Positions 15,214 through 26,468 of a DNA stretch of 64,000 bases are shown in pieces. A program made the translations under genes and the position numbers. How positions within the stretch are numbered: position 1 is the stretch's first letter; each line of letters starts with the position of its first letter. Under the pieces are notes generated by a model. The model ran no database searches and was not told the DNA's origin. It saw only the letters and a list, made by a program, of their open reading frames with translations. The DNA lies in contig CM030836.1 in NCBI GenBank assembly GCA_018105865.1, positions 20,030,503-20,094,502 on the forward strand, given 5' to 3'. The DNA comes from Metaphire vulgaris. Lineage: Eukaryota > Annelida > Clitellata > Crassiclitellata > Megascolecidae.

Positions 15214-15617
15214 CAGACGCTTTTCAATAAAGTACCGTGTACAGTACATTACACGAAACAACGCCCCTCGAACAACAACAGCAACAACAGCAGCAGCAAC
15301 GACAACAACGACAAAAGCAACGCATTTGAACCAGCTAGACGGGACTTGAGGGTAGGTTTTTTATGTCGGGCTAACATCTGGGGCAGTCATAAACTTCACC
15401 AGCGACCTCTGTCGAGCGACGGACGGTTTGGCATGTGCCGAGTGTCTCGGGGTCAAAAGGTCGTTGCACGATGATGGAAACCGGGTTAAGTTGCGACGGG
15501 TTTGAGCCGGTCTGGTCGGTCGAAATGACGTCAGATGACCTTATTTCACGTAACGCTGGAGAGATCCCACTAAACCACTCAAACCAGTTAATACTGCAGT
15601 ACTAGCAATAGTAGCGC
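15214..15617. other. No recognised gene; (CAA)n-rich segment
   Basis: A CAACAACAG-type stretch occupies about 15268-15320. The rest is GC-moderate with no recognised exon. AAATGACGTCAGATGACC near 15524 contains a CRE-like core. Confidence 0.4.
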
Positions 15618-15651
15618 AGTAGTAGTAGTAGTAGTAGTAGTAGTAATAGTA

Positions 15652-15708
<57 letters not shown>

Positions 15709-15727
15709 ATGATGATGTTGATGATGC
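15618..15727. repeat. (AGT)n / (ATG)n microsatellite
   Basis: Trinucleotide tract with a terminal switch to ATG units. Confidence 0.95.
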
Positions 15728-15997
15728 AGTCTAGTGCGTGCACCTCAAAACACTTTTCAGAGGGTTGAGGGTGTAACAATAATCCCTCGTCTGATCGAAG
15801 TCCAGTTGCATGTGGACAATTTTGGGAACTTTAGTTGCCCCCCGCCCCATTGAAGACCCTCAAGACAGAAAACTATAGCATGATGAGGGTAAGACGATTA
15901 GCAGTCCGCAATATTGCCAGTTTTTCGTGTAAATAGTTTATCAGAGGAAGACTGTTGATTGGCAGACGGTTTATTAAGTGGCAGACGACTATAGAAC

Positions 15998-16146
15998 CAG
16001 GGGCGCAGCCAGGAATTTGATTTGGGAGGGGGGTATAATGTGATTTGGAGGGCAAAAATCTTTAAAAACTTTGAAAATCTTAAAAACACATTAAAATTTT
16101 TAAGGTAGTCTGATTTTAGGGGTATCTATACCCCGCTACGCCCCTG
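15998..16146. mobile_element. hAT-like MITE, CAGGGGCG family, short copy
   Basis: Starts CAGGGGCGCAGCCAGG and ends CCCGCTACGCCCCTG. It shares AATTTGATTTGGGAGG and TTTTTAAGGTAGTCTGATTT with the copies at 6174, 39184 and 53194. The flanking octamers do not match, so it has decayed or recombined. Confidence 0.75.
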
Positions 16147-16149
16147 TGT

Positions 16150-16262
16150 CGTATACGGAGTACAGTATCATATGGATGTGAAAGCTGGACTTTGAAGAAA
16201 AAACGTACAAGAAAGAATAGAAGCTTTCGAAATGTACTCATTATGCAACATGCAATGCACAA

Positions 16263-16327
<65 letters not shown>

Positions 16328-16620
16328 CCAATGAAGAGGTTTTGCAACTGTCAGATACAGAAAGACGGTTGCAACATTTTGGGCACGTACAGGGGAACAG
16401 CGACGCGTAGGCCAACACTAGAAAGGACAATCCAGCAAGGAATGATTCCTCCGGGAGCAAGACGAAGAGGGCGAACAGGGAGACGATGGGCGGGTGACGT
16501 GGAAGAGTGGACAGGACAGCAGCAGCAGCAGCAGTCAAGAAGACATTGCTGGAGAAAGGAAATTCATGCTGTCACCTCAACTTCAGTTCATCAAGGAACA
16601 AGGAGAAGCTGATGAGACGA
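16150..16620 (+). pseudogene. LINE reverse-transcriptase C-terminal relic split by (GA)n
   Basis: Conceptual translation shows YGCESWTLKK near 16170, then after a (GA)n insertion at 16265-16324 TNEEVLQLSDTERRLQHFGH and, in another frame, GARRRGRTGRRWAGDVEEWT. This order (ESWTLKK, the GHVxR-like region, GRRRxRWxDDVEEW) is typical of the C-terminal part of non-LTR retrotransposon ORF2 proteins. Frameshifts and the microsatellite insertion show it is dead. The clade was not determined. Confidence 0.75.
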
Positions 16621-16682
16621 CAATGTTCTGCCAACGTCTTCCATCCAACTGATTGCCTTGTCCTTGTTTCGGGCCGTAGACG

Positions 16683-16683
<1 letters not shown>

Positions 16684-16724
<41 letters not shown>

Positions 16725-16726
16725 AT
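16684..16726. repeat. (ACTT)n microsatellite
   Basis: Tandem ACTT run directly behind the LINE relic, similar to the SINE tails elsewhere. Confidence 0.9.
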
Positions 16727-17044
16727 TACTGTCTTAGGGCTAAAGATAGAATACAAGGTCGCAGGTATAGAGAGCGACAGAAGAAAGCAATTATTTTAAC
16801 TTCAAACGACGCTGACGCTAATATACATTTATAGGATCAGAGCAGATCTGTTACAAGATTCAGACAAACGCGACTAAAATAGCGGAAACCGAATTGGAGA
16901 ACGAGAAGCAAGATCTTTAAAAAGAAGACAGCGAACGCTGATTTTAGCAACCGAAAGAAGAAAGGAGAAACTCAAACTCAATCAACTTAACGAACAAGAA
17001 ACGATAAGCAGAAACAGGAACAGATAACGCACCGTTATGCACGA

Positions 17045-17046
<2 letters not shown>
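16727..17046. other. No recognised gene
   Basis: A-rich sequence with no recognised feature. Confidence 0.4.

Positions 17047-17112
<66 letters not shown>
17047..17112. repeat. (AT)n microsatellite
   Basis: Uninterrupted AT tract just left of a MITE. Confidence 0.95.
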
Positions 17113-17114
<2 letters not shown>

Positions 17115-17120
17115 CCTTAA

Positions 17121-17351
17121 CAGCGGTGTAGCGACAGGAAGGGTGTACATCGGCATATATATATATATATATATATATGCCGATGTACACCCCCGTCGCT
17201 ACGCTAATAGGTATACCACCCAAAAAATCAGTCTACTTTAAAGTTTTTTATGTTTTTTTCACACGTGGGACATTAACATATGGTTTGATTTTGAAATAAC
17301 AATGAATTCTTAAGATTTATACCCCCAAACAAATTCCTGGCTACGCCGCTG
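17121..17351. mobile_element. hAT-like MITE with internal (AT)n palindrome
   Basis: Starts CAGCGGTGTAGCGACAGG and ends CCTGGCTACGCCGCTG. The interior GGGTGTACATCGGCATAT is mirrored after an (AT)n run at 17154-17177 by ATGCCGATGTACACCC, forming a long hairpin. AAAATCAGTCTACTTTAAAG links it to the 39184 family. No matching octamers flank it. Confidence 0.75.
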
Positions 17352-17377
17352 ACCTAGGCCTACTGCATATTATAGTA

Positions 17378-17378
17378 G

Positions 17379-17440
<62 letters not shown>
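17378..17440. repeat. (ATT)n microsatellite
   Basis: Uninterrupted ATT tract. Confidence 0.95.
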
Positions 17441-17465
17441 GCACTATTTCAGCACCAGTTTTAAA

Positions 17466-17847
17466 CATTGGCGTAGCCAGTGGGTTCGGGCCCCTTATTC
17501 TGAATTGGGACCGGTCGTGGGAATTGCGTAAAACAGTTGAGAATATTTTTTCGGGGGGAGGGAGGGAAGGGGGGTAGGCAGCAGGGGCGGTTCCACGTTG
17601 GGAATGACTGTGTGGATGCATCCCTCCACCGAACTTCTTTCTTTGCTTGTCAGCGTGCCAACCTTTCTCGGGATTTTATTGCACCCCCCATCAAGAATTC
17701 TTTGGCCCGCCACTGGTATACAGCACGACGGAAGATACTGCCTGAGTCTACGAAGAGAACGTTTTTCTTCGTCGGAGACTTTTCTACTCGAAACTGTCGA
17801 TGTAGTCCCCCGCCCCCCTCAATTCCATAATCCTGGCTACGCCGCTC
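17466..17847. mobile_element. Outer MITE (CATTGGCGTAGCC family) carrying a nested MITE
   Basis: The left end CATTGGCGTAGCCAGTGG and right end TCCTGGCTACGCCGCT enclose words shared with 20152-20409 and 41095-41300 (GAATTGCGTAAAACAGTTGA, ACTCGAAACTGTCGATG). It is interrupted at 17582-17715 by a second element. Confidence 0.7.
17582..17715. mobile_element. Nested hAT-like MITE, CAGGGGCGGTTCCA family
   Basis: Starts CAGGGGCGGTTCCACG and ends GGCCCGCCACTG. Flanks gtaggcag (17574-17581) and gtatacag (17716-17723) match at 6 of 8. It contains CTTTGCTTGTCAGCG, the shared internal word. Confidence 0.7.
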
Positions 17848-18136
17848 TTTCTAACGCTCGAAGGTAGGCTATAAGGCTATCTTGAAACTAGGTTGTGCGA
17901 ACCGTTGGTGGGGGAGGTGTCTGCTGCTGCCCCTCCTTGTCCACCTCCTTATTCTCCTCCTCCACCTTCTTCGGCCCCTCCGCTGTGAAATCGCACGCGT
18001 TGGCCTCGGCGTTAACCGAGAGACTAGAGTAGGTTGCCATTGTTGTCACGTGACAGATTTTTTTTGGTAAAATAAACTCCATAAAATTATAACGGCTTAA
18101 ACGAAACCAACGAATAACGTCCATTATCTAGAACGC

Positions 18137-18172
18137 TCGCTATCTCTCTGTCTGTCTGTCTCTGTCTGTGTC

Positions 18173-18248
<76 letters not shown>
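18137..18248. repeat. (CTGT)n then (CT)n microsatellite
   Basis: Compound pyrimidine-rich tract, also seen at 35838, 48480, 56955 and 57597. Confidence 0.95.
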
Positions 18249-18249
<1 letters not shown>

Positions 18250-18299
18250 TGAAATATTAGCCTGTGGAGGTCTAATCGTGCATTTTCTATACCGAAGTA

Positions 18300-18379
18300 T
18301 TAACCCCTTAACTGGGAACCCCGGGTGTATCTGGCCATTTTACATTGAGTTACAGTTAAATACACAGTCAAGGGGTTAA
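18300..18379. mobile_element. 80-bp palindromic TTAA-flanked MITE (piggyBac-like), copy 1
   Basis: TTAA, then CCCCTTAACTGGGAACCC, an interior with CATTTTACATTGAGTTAC, and CAGTCAAGGGG, then TTAA. The near-identical ends and TTAA target are the hallmark of piggyBac-type insertions. Copies 27659-27738 (inverted) and 48072-48151 are also exactly 80 bp including both TTAA. Confidence 0.85.
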
Positions 18380-18764
18380 GGGTCATTGGAAACTCTCTTC
18401 GCTTAAAAAACTGGACTCGAAGCCTTCCCTCCGCCTCTCCCCCCACCCCCCGTCTCCTTCCCTGGGTTTTCCCTCTCCACAACAGTTACGATCGTCTTCT
18501 ATGACATATCGCTGGAGAGAAAATCGCATTAGGTGCTGCCGGCGTCATTTCCATTTATATAGCGCCGTCATCATTCATTAGATACCTTTTTCTAATGCTT
18601 CGATGATTCGATTGTCTTTCGCTATTTATAGAATTCGTCATCATAAATTTCTAGATGGATTTCGCGGCGCAAGATTTCTATGACAAAAACAGTTTTTTAA
18701 AGGTAAATCGTAATCTGGATCAACTTTTTTCGCTATCGGCATTCGAAGCTGGCCATTTTCTGAA

Positions 18765-19093
18765 CAGTTTTTTTCATGTTGATGACTGGGGATGCAGCCC
18801 CCCCACTGGGGTTCCGGGTGATCTTTTTTGGCTTGTCAACCTATTTCCGGTGAGTTTTTAAAAAGTTTAGTGGAAATAATGCGAATGACCTTCTTTATTT
18901 ACTTGTCGGGCTTAATTGGCAAGGTTTATTAACATTTAGTGGGCAAAACACTAACAATGACCCATTTCTCTCTTTTTCTTCTTCTTTTTCTTCTTCTTTT
19001 TTTTTCTTCTTCTTTACTTTGCATCCCCCACCAGGCCACCAACTTCCTACAATTTCTTCATCCTCCCACCAAGAATTCCTGGAACCGCCACTG
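18765..19093. mobile_element. Decayed MITE, GTGGCGGTTCCAGG family (minus orientation)
   Basis: The right end CCTGGAACCGCCACTG at 19078-19093 is intact. The interior carries GATGACTGGGGATGCAG and TTTTTTGGCTTGTCAACC as in 48861 and 60059. The left terminus is diverged and the octamers do not match. Confidence 0.6.
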
Positions 19094-19600
19094 TAGCTAG
19101 ATACGCAAAAAATAAAATTTATACGACGTAACCTCGAAAAACCGAACCTAAGATAAATACCATTCTTCGTGTACATTGTAATTTATGGCCGCATAGGTTC
19201 CCTATATACTTCCTTGTAACTTAATCGCTCGTTTCAACGAATTTCATGCACAGAACCTTGAGCGTCGGGTTTTACATTTTCGAGGAAACTGTCAGGATCT
19301 GTTTTCGACAAATTCATCATGACCCTATTGGGCTGCCGCTATCGGCTATCGGATATCGGCTATCGGCTATCGGATATCGCAGTGACGCAGGTCCTTCGAC
19401 AGCTGACACGGCCTATTCGCCATATGCGCAAAAATGTTCCATATGAAACAAATTACCACGTGATCCATGCATTACTCAGCTATGCACAGATTGCTAATTG
19501 AGTGCGTAGTTGGAGTCAAATAGCTTAGGCCCTAAAGTCCTAAACCGAAACTAAGGAGATAAAATGGCAAGCTGAATTTAAGGTCCATGCGTACAAGTAA

Positions 19601-20074
19601 GGGGCCGTCCATAAAGTACGTCACGCTCGAGGGTGGAGTCCAAGACAGTGTGACAGTTTGTGACAGTGAGGTTTGGATGCGGTGGGGGTGGGGGTGGGGT
19701 GGGGTACGGACCAGCGTGACGTCACACTTTCAGTATAAATAAAGCCTTAAAAATACTTGATAGGAGGTATAGCTAAATACGTTTTTTTATTGCCCATTAA
19801 CACTTTTTTTGCCCGACATGAATAAAAGTTTATGTCTCAGTTATTATATTCGTTATCATTGTCAGAAGTTAAACATTTGTTTCGCCGCAGAAGATTAAAG
19901 GGGAAACTCGAACATATTAAATAGAAAACCTGCACGGCGTAATTTATGGACGACGCTTTAAGAGGGGGTCCGAGATCTTTGACGTAATTTTAGGGCGTCC
20001 GAGATCTGTGACAGGGGTAGGGCGGGTAAAAAATGGCCAAAACAAATAACGCGACGTACTTTATGGACGGCCCC
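19601..20074. mobile_element. MITE with GGGGCCGTCCATAAAGTACG termini and TAA flanks
   Basis: The ends GGGGCCGTCCATAAAGTACG and CGTACTTTATGGACGGCCCC are perfect inverted repeats over about 20 bp, flanked by TAA (19598-19600 and 20075-20077). A 3-bp TAA target would fit PIF/Harbinger, although the superfamily is not proven. The interior has a G-rich stretch and a local duplication of the CCGAGATCT word. Confidence 0.85.
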
Positions 20075-20151
20075 TAACGTAGTATTTATGCATGCCTGTT
20101 TAAACTTATAATTTTGATGTTTTATAGGGGAAAAGCGAGATTATAGAAGGC

Positions 20152-20272
20152 CCTTGGCGTAGCAACTGGGGAGGGGGGCACGGGGTGCCGGGCCGATTAT
20201 TCTGGTTGGGGTCAATAGTGGAATTTGCGCAAAACCGTTGAGAAAATTTTCGGTGGTGGGGGTTAAGTAGGT

Positions 20273-20315
<43 letters not shown>

Positions 20316-20409
20316 AAGAACTCCTTGACTAAGTATTTTTGCACGCAGTCTTCTTCTACTAGAAAATGTCGATGTGTCCCCCTATTTCGGAAGCCTGGCT
20401 ACGCCACTG
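20152..20409. mobile_element. hAT-like MITE with exact 8-bp duplication and internal (AT)n
   Basis: Runs from CTTGGCGTAGC to CTGGCTACGCCACTG. Flanked by exact TAGAAGGC at 20144-20151 and 20410-20417. The interior GAATTTGCGCAAAACCGTTG and CTAGAAAATGTCGATGTG are shared with 17466, 25580 and 41095. An (AT)n run lies at 20277-20311. Confidence 0.88.
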
Positions 20410-20417
20410 TAGAAGGC

Positions 20418-22447
20418 AACGGGAAATGTCTGGAACGACCCTACGCGAAATGATAGGAATTCTTCTGTTACAGCCCAGGGTCTCGTCAATATAATCGACG
20501 CATATAGGCTACGATTTGCGGTCGAATTTCCGGAATTTTTGTCCTTTGCCTAGAAACGCCCAAGGCCTACGCACCTGTTCTTGCGAACTGCAAAGATGGA
20601 ATAGATGTCTTTTCCACCTACATGTAGACTTCCATTTATAAGATCCTAGACACGCCTTAATGTATAGGATGGAGGAAAACCAATGTCATTTCTGTCAGTA
20701 TACCGTTTACATAGAAATAACGCTGTAAAGACGATTTATAGACTATAGCCGTGTTTACGGACAACTGAAAAAAATACATCCCCATTCATTGACTAACAGG
20801 CCATTACTGTCAACTTCTCATCGATGCTTGGGTACGCGTGTGCACGCGTGCTGTCGGCACGAGAATCTGTCACATAAATCACGCTCCCTTGCCCATAATA
20901 TTGACTTGTTGAGACGAATGGGTGTATTGCCCCCGCAGGCCTATAGGCCTATACAGTACACAGAGTCTGTTGAAAGTCGGCTTTTTTATGGCGACATGGT
21001 TGGAAAACGTGTCTGGAGAGCGTAGCGGAGCGCACTGGAAAAATATGACAGCGCAAAAGACAAGAGGTCTGACCTCGGGTGTAAAAAAAGGCGTCCGCAA
21101 ATACTTATGCGATGAAATGCCGGCGTTTAAACAAGTGACCGGTTTAAATTTAATGTGTTCTACTTATTTGTTTATGAAGACACATGACCTTGATCGGGCA
21201 GGGTTGCTTCAGTTCAAATTCCATTTTTCTGTTATATTTTTTCTCTCTGCACAAATTCAAAATAATGCAGTCATTTCTCAATCGGTCAAGTCTAACTTTC
21301 TGTTTCATTTCTGAAAAAAAGTGCCAATTAATCCTACGCAAAGATATACGAAAGGTTTTCAACATTCAGTGTAAGTACTACTTTTGACGCGAGTTCAAAT
21401 CTTGATGTTTTTATTATTATGTCCTATGACTTGGTTAGAATAGAACGAAACGCTTAGAGACTTATAGCCGTTTTTACTGCAAATCAATAGACTTATATAG
21501 CGCACCATAGACGCACGTGCGTTCAGCATAAACTCGTGAACTCTAACAATACGGGGCATGAAAACACAATAGACAGCCATAGACGTACAGATTAAAAACC
21601 GACCAGGACACGCCACCTGGTAAACAACTAGGACATCTGCAGGCGATTAACTAACTCGACATTCGAGCGTTTACACCTGGCGTTGTTCTGCAGACGATCG
21701 ATAGACCCGATTCGCGCGGCGAAGAGTCCTAAAGGACTAAATCTGCAGAAAATGTACAGGCCTTGTACAAGGGCAGTAGACCTATATAAGCCGCTTTTGT
21801 TTTCGCATTTTTCTCCGCCGCCGACATTGATTTTCGCGGCGCGTAAGTATGTCAACGGGCGTTTCGACGCAGATTCTGACCTCTAGGCCTATACTACATG
21901 CCAAGAGACATGTTTGCTTTCAGAGAGGACATATTTTTAAACCTTATCTGGGCTTTTGATCTGCAGCACCAGTGACCCCATCTCCCCTCCCCTCCCCACC
22001 CCACAAAACGTCTGACAGGCCGGCGTGCCAGACGACTTGTAGAGCTAACTTTTAAAAAGAAGATAAGAGATAACACATCCGAACAGCTGGTATAGAATTA
22101 CGAACTACAGGGTACTGCCCACGTAACCAATCTTAAAAAGGTACTTGAAGAACCATAGGAACAATAATAGGCCTATACGGTGGTCTAAGAATAGCATTTC
22201 TACTGTACTTTACGGCAGCACTCGAGGCAATTTCATGTAATCCTAAACAATTTAATAGACCATTGATCTAGATAAAGAGACTTGTTGGTTCTAAGGCAAT
22301 TTGCGTTCTAGATTGTAAGCGGTAAAAGGCAAATTACTGAATTTTTGCTGTGCAGGGCCACTGCGAAACGTATGTCATAGCAATCGTCCATTAATTATTA
22401 GAGGCACCTTATATCAGCGGCGTTTCTCTCCCAGTTAACGTCGGAGA
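20418..22447. other. No recognised gene
   Basis: Mostly unique-looking DNA. Short frames at 20789-21314 and 21683-21886 show no recognisable domains. TTTCAGTTATATA- and TAGGCCTA-type words are frequent. Confidence 0.4.
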
Positions 22448-22555
22448 CAGTGGCGGCTCCAGGATTTGGCAAGTGGGGGATGGGGGGCGTTGGGGTGACA
22501 ACTTCTAGGAATGAGGGTGCAACTATTTGTTGCTAGGTAAGTAGAAGTATTAGTA

Positions 22556-22632
<77 letters not shown>

Positions 22633-22790
22633 TGATTTTAAGTGGTTTAGGATGCTAAGTAGGCCTAAGCATGTGTGAAAACCACTGTTGTAAGTATACT
22701 GTATAGGGTCCCAACACGGGGACCACTGGGGACCAGGCATTCAATAAGGGATCACGGGCCCTCCCGGGGCCCCATGTGGAGCCGCCACTG
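22448..22790. mobile_element. hAT-like MITE with exact 8-bp duplication, carrying (TAA)n and the hairpin repeat
   Basis: Ends CAGTGGCGGCTCCAGG and TGGAGCCGCCACTG, with exact flanks GTCGGAGA at 22440-22447 and 22791-22798. Inside, a (TAA)n tract (22556-22631) is followed by the AGTGGTTT hairpin repeat in minus orientation at 22641-22686. Confidence 0.92.
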
Positions 22791-23244
22791 GTCGGAGACC
22801 CCGAATTTTACAATTTTGGAACCAGTTTCCATTAATCTACCACAACCAACCTCTCACTTTCATTTTGTGGGATATAAATCTCTGTCCGCCATTAGCAGAC
22901 GTCACCATCTCATATCTGCTTTTTGAAGGGGTTACCTCCCACAACAGCATCTCTTATATCTTGCTTTCTTGTCTATTTCGTGTCGTCTGTTTAGTTTATG
23001 TTCCGAACTTGCGTTGGATACTGATCGATATGAAACGCAATGTGCTGCTCCAAGCGAGCGAACTATGCACTAATGCCGTTTGGGGCTTTCACGAGCACAA
23101 CGAGATTAGGCCTACATGTAGGCCTACTGTATTTTGTGAAAATATGAATTCATTTCTACTTCTTTAATTAATATACCTGGTTGACTGTACAACAGGTTTT
23201 ATAGACAACAAAACACGTTTTATACTTCGCTGTGTGTGTGAGAG

Positions 23245-23282
<38 letters not shown>

Positions 23283-23460
23283 TCAATGGAAGGCCTGTTG
23301 AACATTGGGTGTTTAGATATGCAAAGATCTCAGCGATTTGACAAAATTCTCCAACAAAATCCACATTTTCCTCTTGTTCCTTCTTCATTGCTTTAACCTT
23401 TGCAAGAAAAATCAATAAAATCCTCGTAAATTTTGATCTACAGGGTTCGAAATAGAACAC
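22791..23460. other. No recognised gene; (GA)n at 23241-23277
   Basis: No domain recognised. Confidence 0.4.
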
Positions 23461-23464
23461 CTAC

Positions 23465-23582
23465 CCACCAATTGAAGACACATTTATTTAATATTGGATA
23501 TGAACTGTGCTAAGCGCTCTTGTTGTAGGCATTAGCCTTGTCTACTGCGCTATATAAATTGTCAATAAATAAATAAATAAAT
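23465..23582 (+). mobile_element. SINE-like family 2, with GCGCTATATAAATTGTC end and AAAT tail
   Basis: GAAGACACATTTATTTAATA, GCGCTCTTGTTG, CTGCGCTATATAAATTGTC and an (AAAT)n tail parallel the block at 61440-61593, which ends in (AAT)n. The common 3' end with variable simple tails suggests a retroposon family. Confidence 0.65.
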
Positions 23583-23949
23583 TACACGTTCTGTTAATAT
23601 ACAATTGACAAAATAAAGTGGTTTCTTAGCGAACCGAAATGTAAAAGAGCGTTGACGATTCTTAACATTATCATTCATGTATTCGATTAATCCAAGCATT
23701 CACGAATACGGTAAATTGTCATTTTATCATAAACATCAAAGCTTTTACATAGGCCTACAGCTTGCTGTATTAATCGATCCAAAGTATTTAAAGCGCTCTT
23801 TAAATGAATAAATAATAAATAACGATTTAGCACAGTTATCACGTCCATTGCCACGTTACACGACGATTACTTTACAAAGACGTGAAGCTTTCTTTTCCTG
23901 TCTGTTGAGCGCTCAGCGTCCAGTAGATGTTGCAAAACACGGTTCAAAG
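23583..23949. other. No recognised gene
   Basis: AT-rich DNA without recognised features. Confidence 0.4.
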
Positions 23950-24149
23950 CAGTGTTTTATACAGGCCTGTTAGGGGGGGGGAGATTCCCCCTCCCTTCGA
24001 AAGCCTCAACATCCCCTCAAATCCCAGCACTTACGCAAATTTTGCATTGAACTGTGTGTCTTCCCTTCCGGCCAAGTCAATATCCCCCGAAGGGCTTCAA
24101 TTTCCCCCCCCCCCACCCAAAAAAGGCCTGGAGTCTGTATAAAACGCTG
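23950..24149. mobile_element. hAT-like MITE, CAGTGTTTTATACAGG family, exact 8-bp duplication
   Basis: Starts CAGTGTTTTATACAGGCCTG and ends AGTCTGTATAAAACGCTG. Flanked by exact GTTCAAAG at 23942-23949 and 24150-24157. Sister copies lie at 50049 and 57969. Confidence 0.92.
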
Positions 24150-24949
24150 GTTCAAAGTCGCGTTCAGCTTCTTGTTCATTCGAATTCGAAATTTCTCTAA
24201 CTTCCGTTCAGTTATTAAAAGTAAAACCGAAGTCACTGGTGAGAAACGGTCCTCACGAAACACGGTTTTTCCGTCGCTAGACAGCAGAAGTCCGGCGCTC
24301 GACTTTCGGGATTATTCTGGAGGCGATCGTCCGGCGCAACGCCTCGGATGAAGAAGGCCCCGCTCCGGACGATTCTTTCCAGTGCTCCGGGAGCCAAGAG
24401 TATCCCGGCGTTCACTGCACTCATCCACTCGCTGCAGCGACTCGTGCGCCTGCGTGGAAAAGTGCAACACGAAGGAATGAAGACGGTCAACGCGGATGAC
24501 GACACCATAGAAACTAATTATCACTATAGAAGTCGTCCATCTATGCATGCATGGCGAGGACGGCGGAAAGTTGAAGCCAATTTGCCGCCGCCATCTTTGT
24601 TGAGATTTAAACAATGGTTAGCATAAAAAAATACCGCAAGATTTCTAACACAGGCTTCGGCTTCTATATTAAAACAAACGTCTTTTTGTCCTGGCGGCTG
24701 TTTGAGACCCGGCCTCTATTTGAGGCTTTACGGTAATGCGATCACACTTAACAAGATGGCGGAAACCCGGTTTCACTTTCACACAACTTCTGACACCATT
24801 GAATCGTTCTAGTGATGACTAATTAAATTCTATGGATGACGCAATGATATTATATAGGCATAGGCTACGAGAGTAGATTTCACTATTGTGGACTGACTAC
24901 ATCGGGAATTAGGAAGGAACAACAGACACAGGAGGGCACAGATTCATAT
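24150..24949. other. No assigned gene; GC-rich segment 24240-24540
   Basis: The GC-rich part contains an uninterrupted minus-strand frame with a possible acceptor (tttccacgcag, exon side starting near 24455). The predicted peptide is not recognised. TTTGAGACCCGGCCTCTATT at about 24701 looks like part of another dispersed repeat. Confidence 0.3.
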
Positions 24950-25058
24950 ACAAGTACATGTACAAGACATGTACAAGACTAGACATGTACAAGACATGTA
25001 CAAGACTAGACATGTACAAGACATGTACAAGACTAGACATGCACAAGACATGTACAAA
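24950..25058. repeat. 27-bp minisatellite, about four copies
   Basis: Unit acatgtacaagacatgtaca plus agactag repeated head to tail. Each unit itself contains the palindrome ACATGT twice. Confidence 0.93.
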
Positions 25059-25219
25059 AATAGAGAGCAAGGGAAACAGTATAGTATTGTTAATACTAGG
25101 GTGGTAGACACTAAGAACTTGGCCGAGAAGCTTACCTACCTTACCTTACTTCATCCTTCATTACCGTGCCCTACCTTACCTACGTGCCTTACCCTACCTG
25201 AACTTAACACTTCATATTT

Positions 25220-25507
25220 TATCTGATCTCTCTGACGTACGGAGGCAGATTTCTGGCTCTCTGGATCGACAGGCATCGTATTGATGATGATGATGCTGAT
25301 GATGATGATTGACAGAACGAAGAGGACGAGTGAAATTCGACGATGGACTGCTGCTGCTGCTGCTGCTGCTGCGGCTGGACGCGAAGTGATGCTGAGGACG
25401 ACGAGGAAGATCTGGGATCTGTGGATGCGGAAGAAGTAGCTCGCCAGATGGCGTTCGAATGACCCACTGCCATTCTGTTCCTCCATCTTGACGTTCTAGG
25501 ATATTCC
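25220..25507 (-). other. Possible minus-strand exon with (CAG)n, unassigned
   Basis: On the minus strand an acceptor-like tatattcttag precedes an open frame with poly-Gln/poly-Ser coding triplets (CAG run near 25351-25373). Two frames are open and neither is recognised, so coding status is doubtful. Confidence 0.2.
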
Positions 25508-25579
25508 CCTAAGAATATATACAACAAAATGGCATCAATACTATTGTAGATGCTATGTACCTTAGGTTTCTGCAAATGG

Positions 25580-25704
25580 TGAGCATAGGCTTAGCCTCGG
25601 GGGGGGAGGGCACGGGGCCCCCATATTCTGGCTGGGATCAGTCGTGGGGTCTTCTCAAAATGGCTGAGCAAATTAAAAAAGGGAGGTACTGCAGGATAAT
25701 CGGA

Positions 25705-25766
<62 letters not shown>

Positions 25767-25880
25767 CACCAAGACTATTTGACGAGGTTGTCTGATTGCT
25801 TGGTGACGTCACTGACTTGTTACACTCGAAAATGGCGATGTGTCCCCCCTTTCTTCCGGAATCATGACTAAGCTACTGAT
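25580..25880. mobile_element. Degraded MITE of the 20152 family with (AT)n
   Basis: GCATAGGCTTAGCCTCGG at the left, ACTCGAAAATGGCGATGTG inside and TGACTAAGCTACTG at the right are mutated versions of the GTGGCGTAGCC family. (AT)n lies at 25708-25764. The octamers are not conserved. Confidence 0.5.
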
Positions 25881-26170
25881 GGCACGGGAACCAGTCTATA
25901 GTCAATGAAGCATATGAAACATGCATGGAACAAGATCTCTATTCTCTGCCTAATCCCACTGCGCCCCACAATTTCACGATTAAACTATCAGCGTTAATTT
26001 AAGGGACCCGGGACTAAATTTCAGACAGACTTCAAACCCTAACGTCATTTCTACTTGAAATGTCGTAAAGACTCGAGATTTTACTTACTTACTTACTTCC
26101 TACAAAAACAATAAGATTTTCACGAATCTTCCTATATACCGACGGCTGAACGCGTCCGATTTCCTACAAT

Positions 26171-26424
26171 TTAGGCGCTAGATAAATGAAAGTGCAAAGC
26201 AGAAGTGCCATTTTTACGCGAGAGAGCGATGAACGAAAGTCCCCAGGAGACGCTCCAGATCCATCCGAGGAAAAGCAGTCCGGTGGTAAGGAGCTGGAGT
26301 ACGGAAATGCAGACGTTAGAGCAGATCACACTCGACCTGGAAATGTGTTGGAAACGAGGGCGAGAGCAACACAGCAAGCTCAGACCGGCGAGCAATGTCC
26401 CTGCAAACACAAACGAAGCATATG

Positions 26425-26468
<44 letters not shown>

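Noticed and set aside
16116..16612. Ser/Leu-rich and Arg/Glu-rich frames around 16.2-16.6 kb as host genes
   Set aside because: The segment is a decayed LINE C-terminus with a (GA)n insertion.
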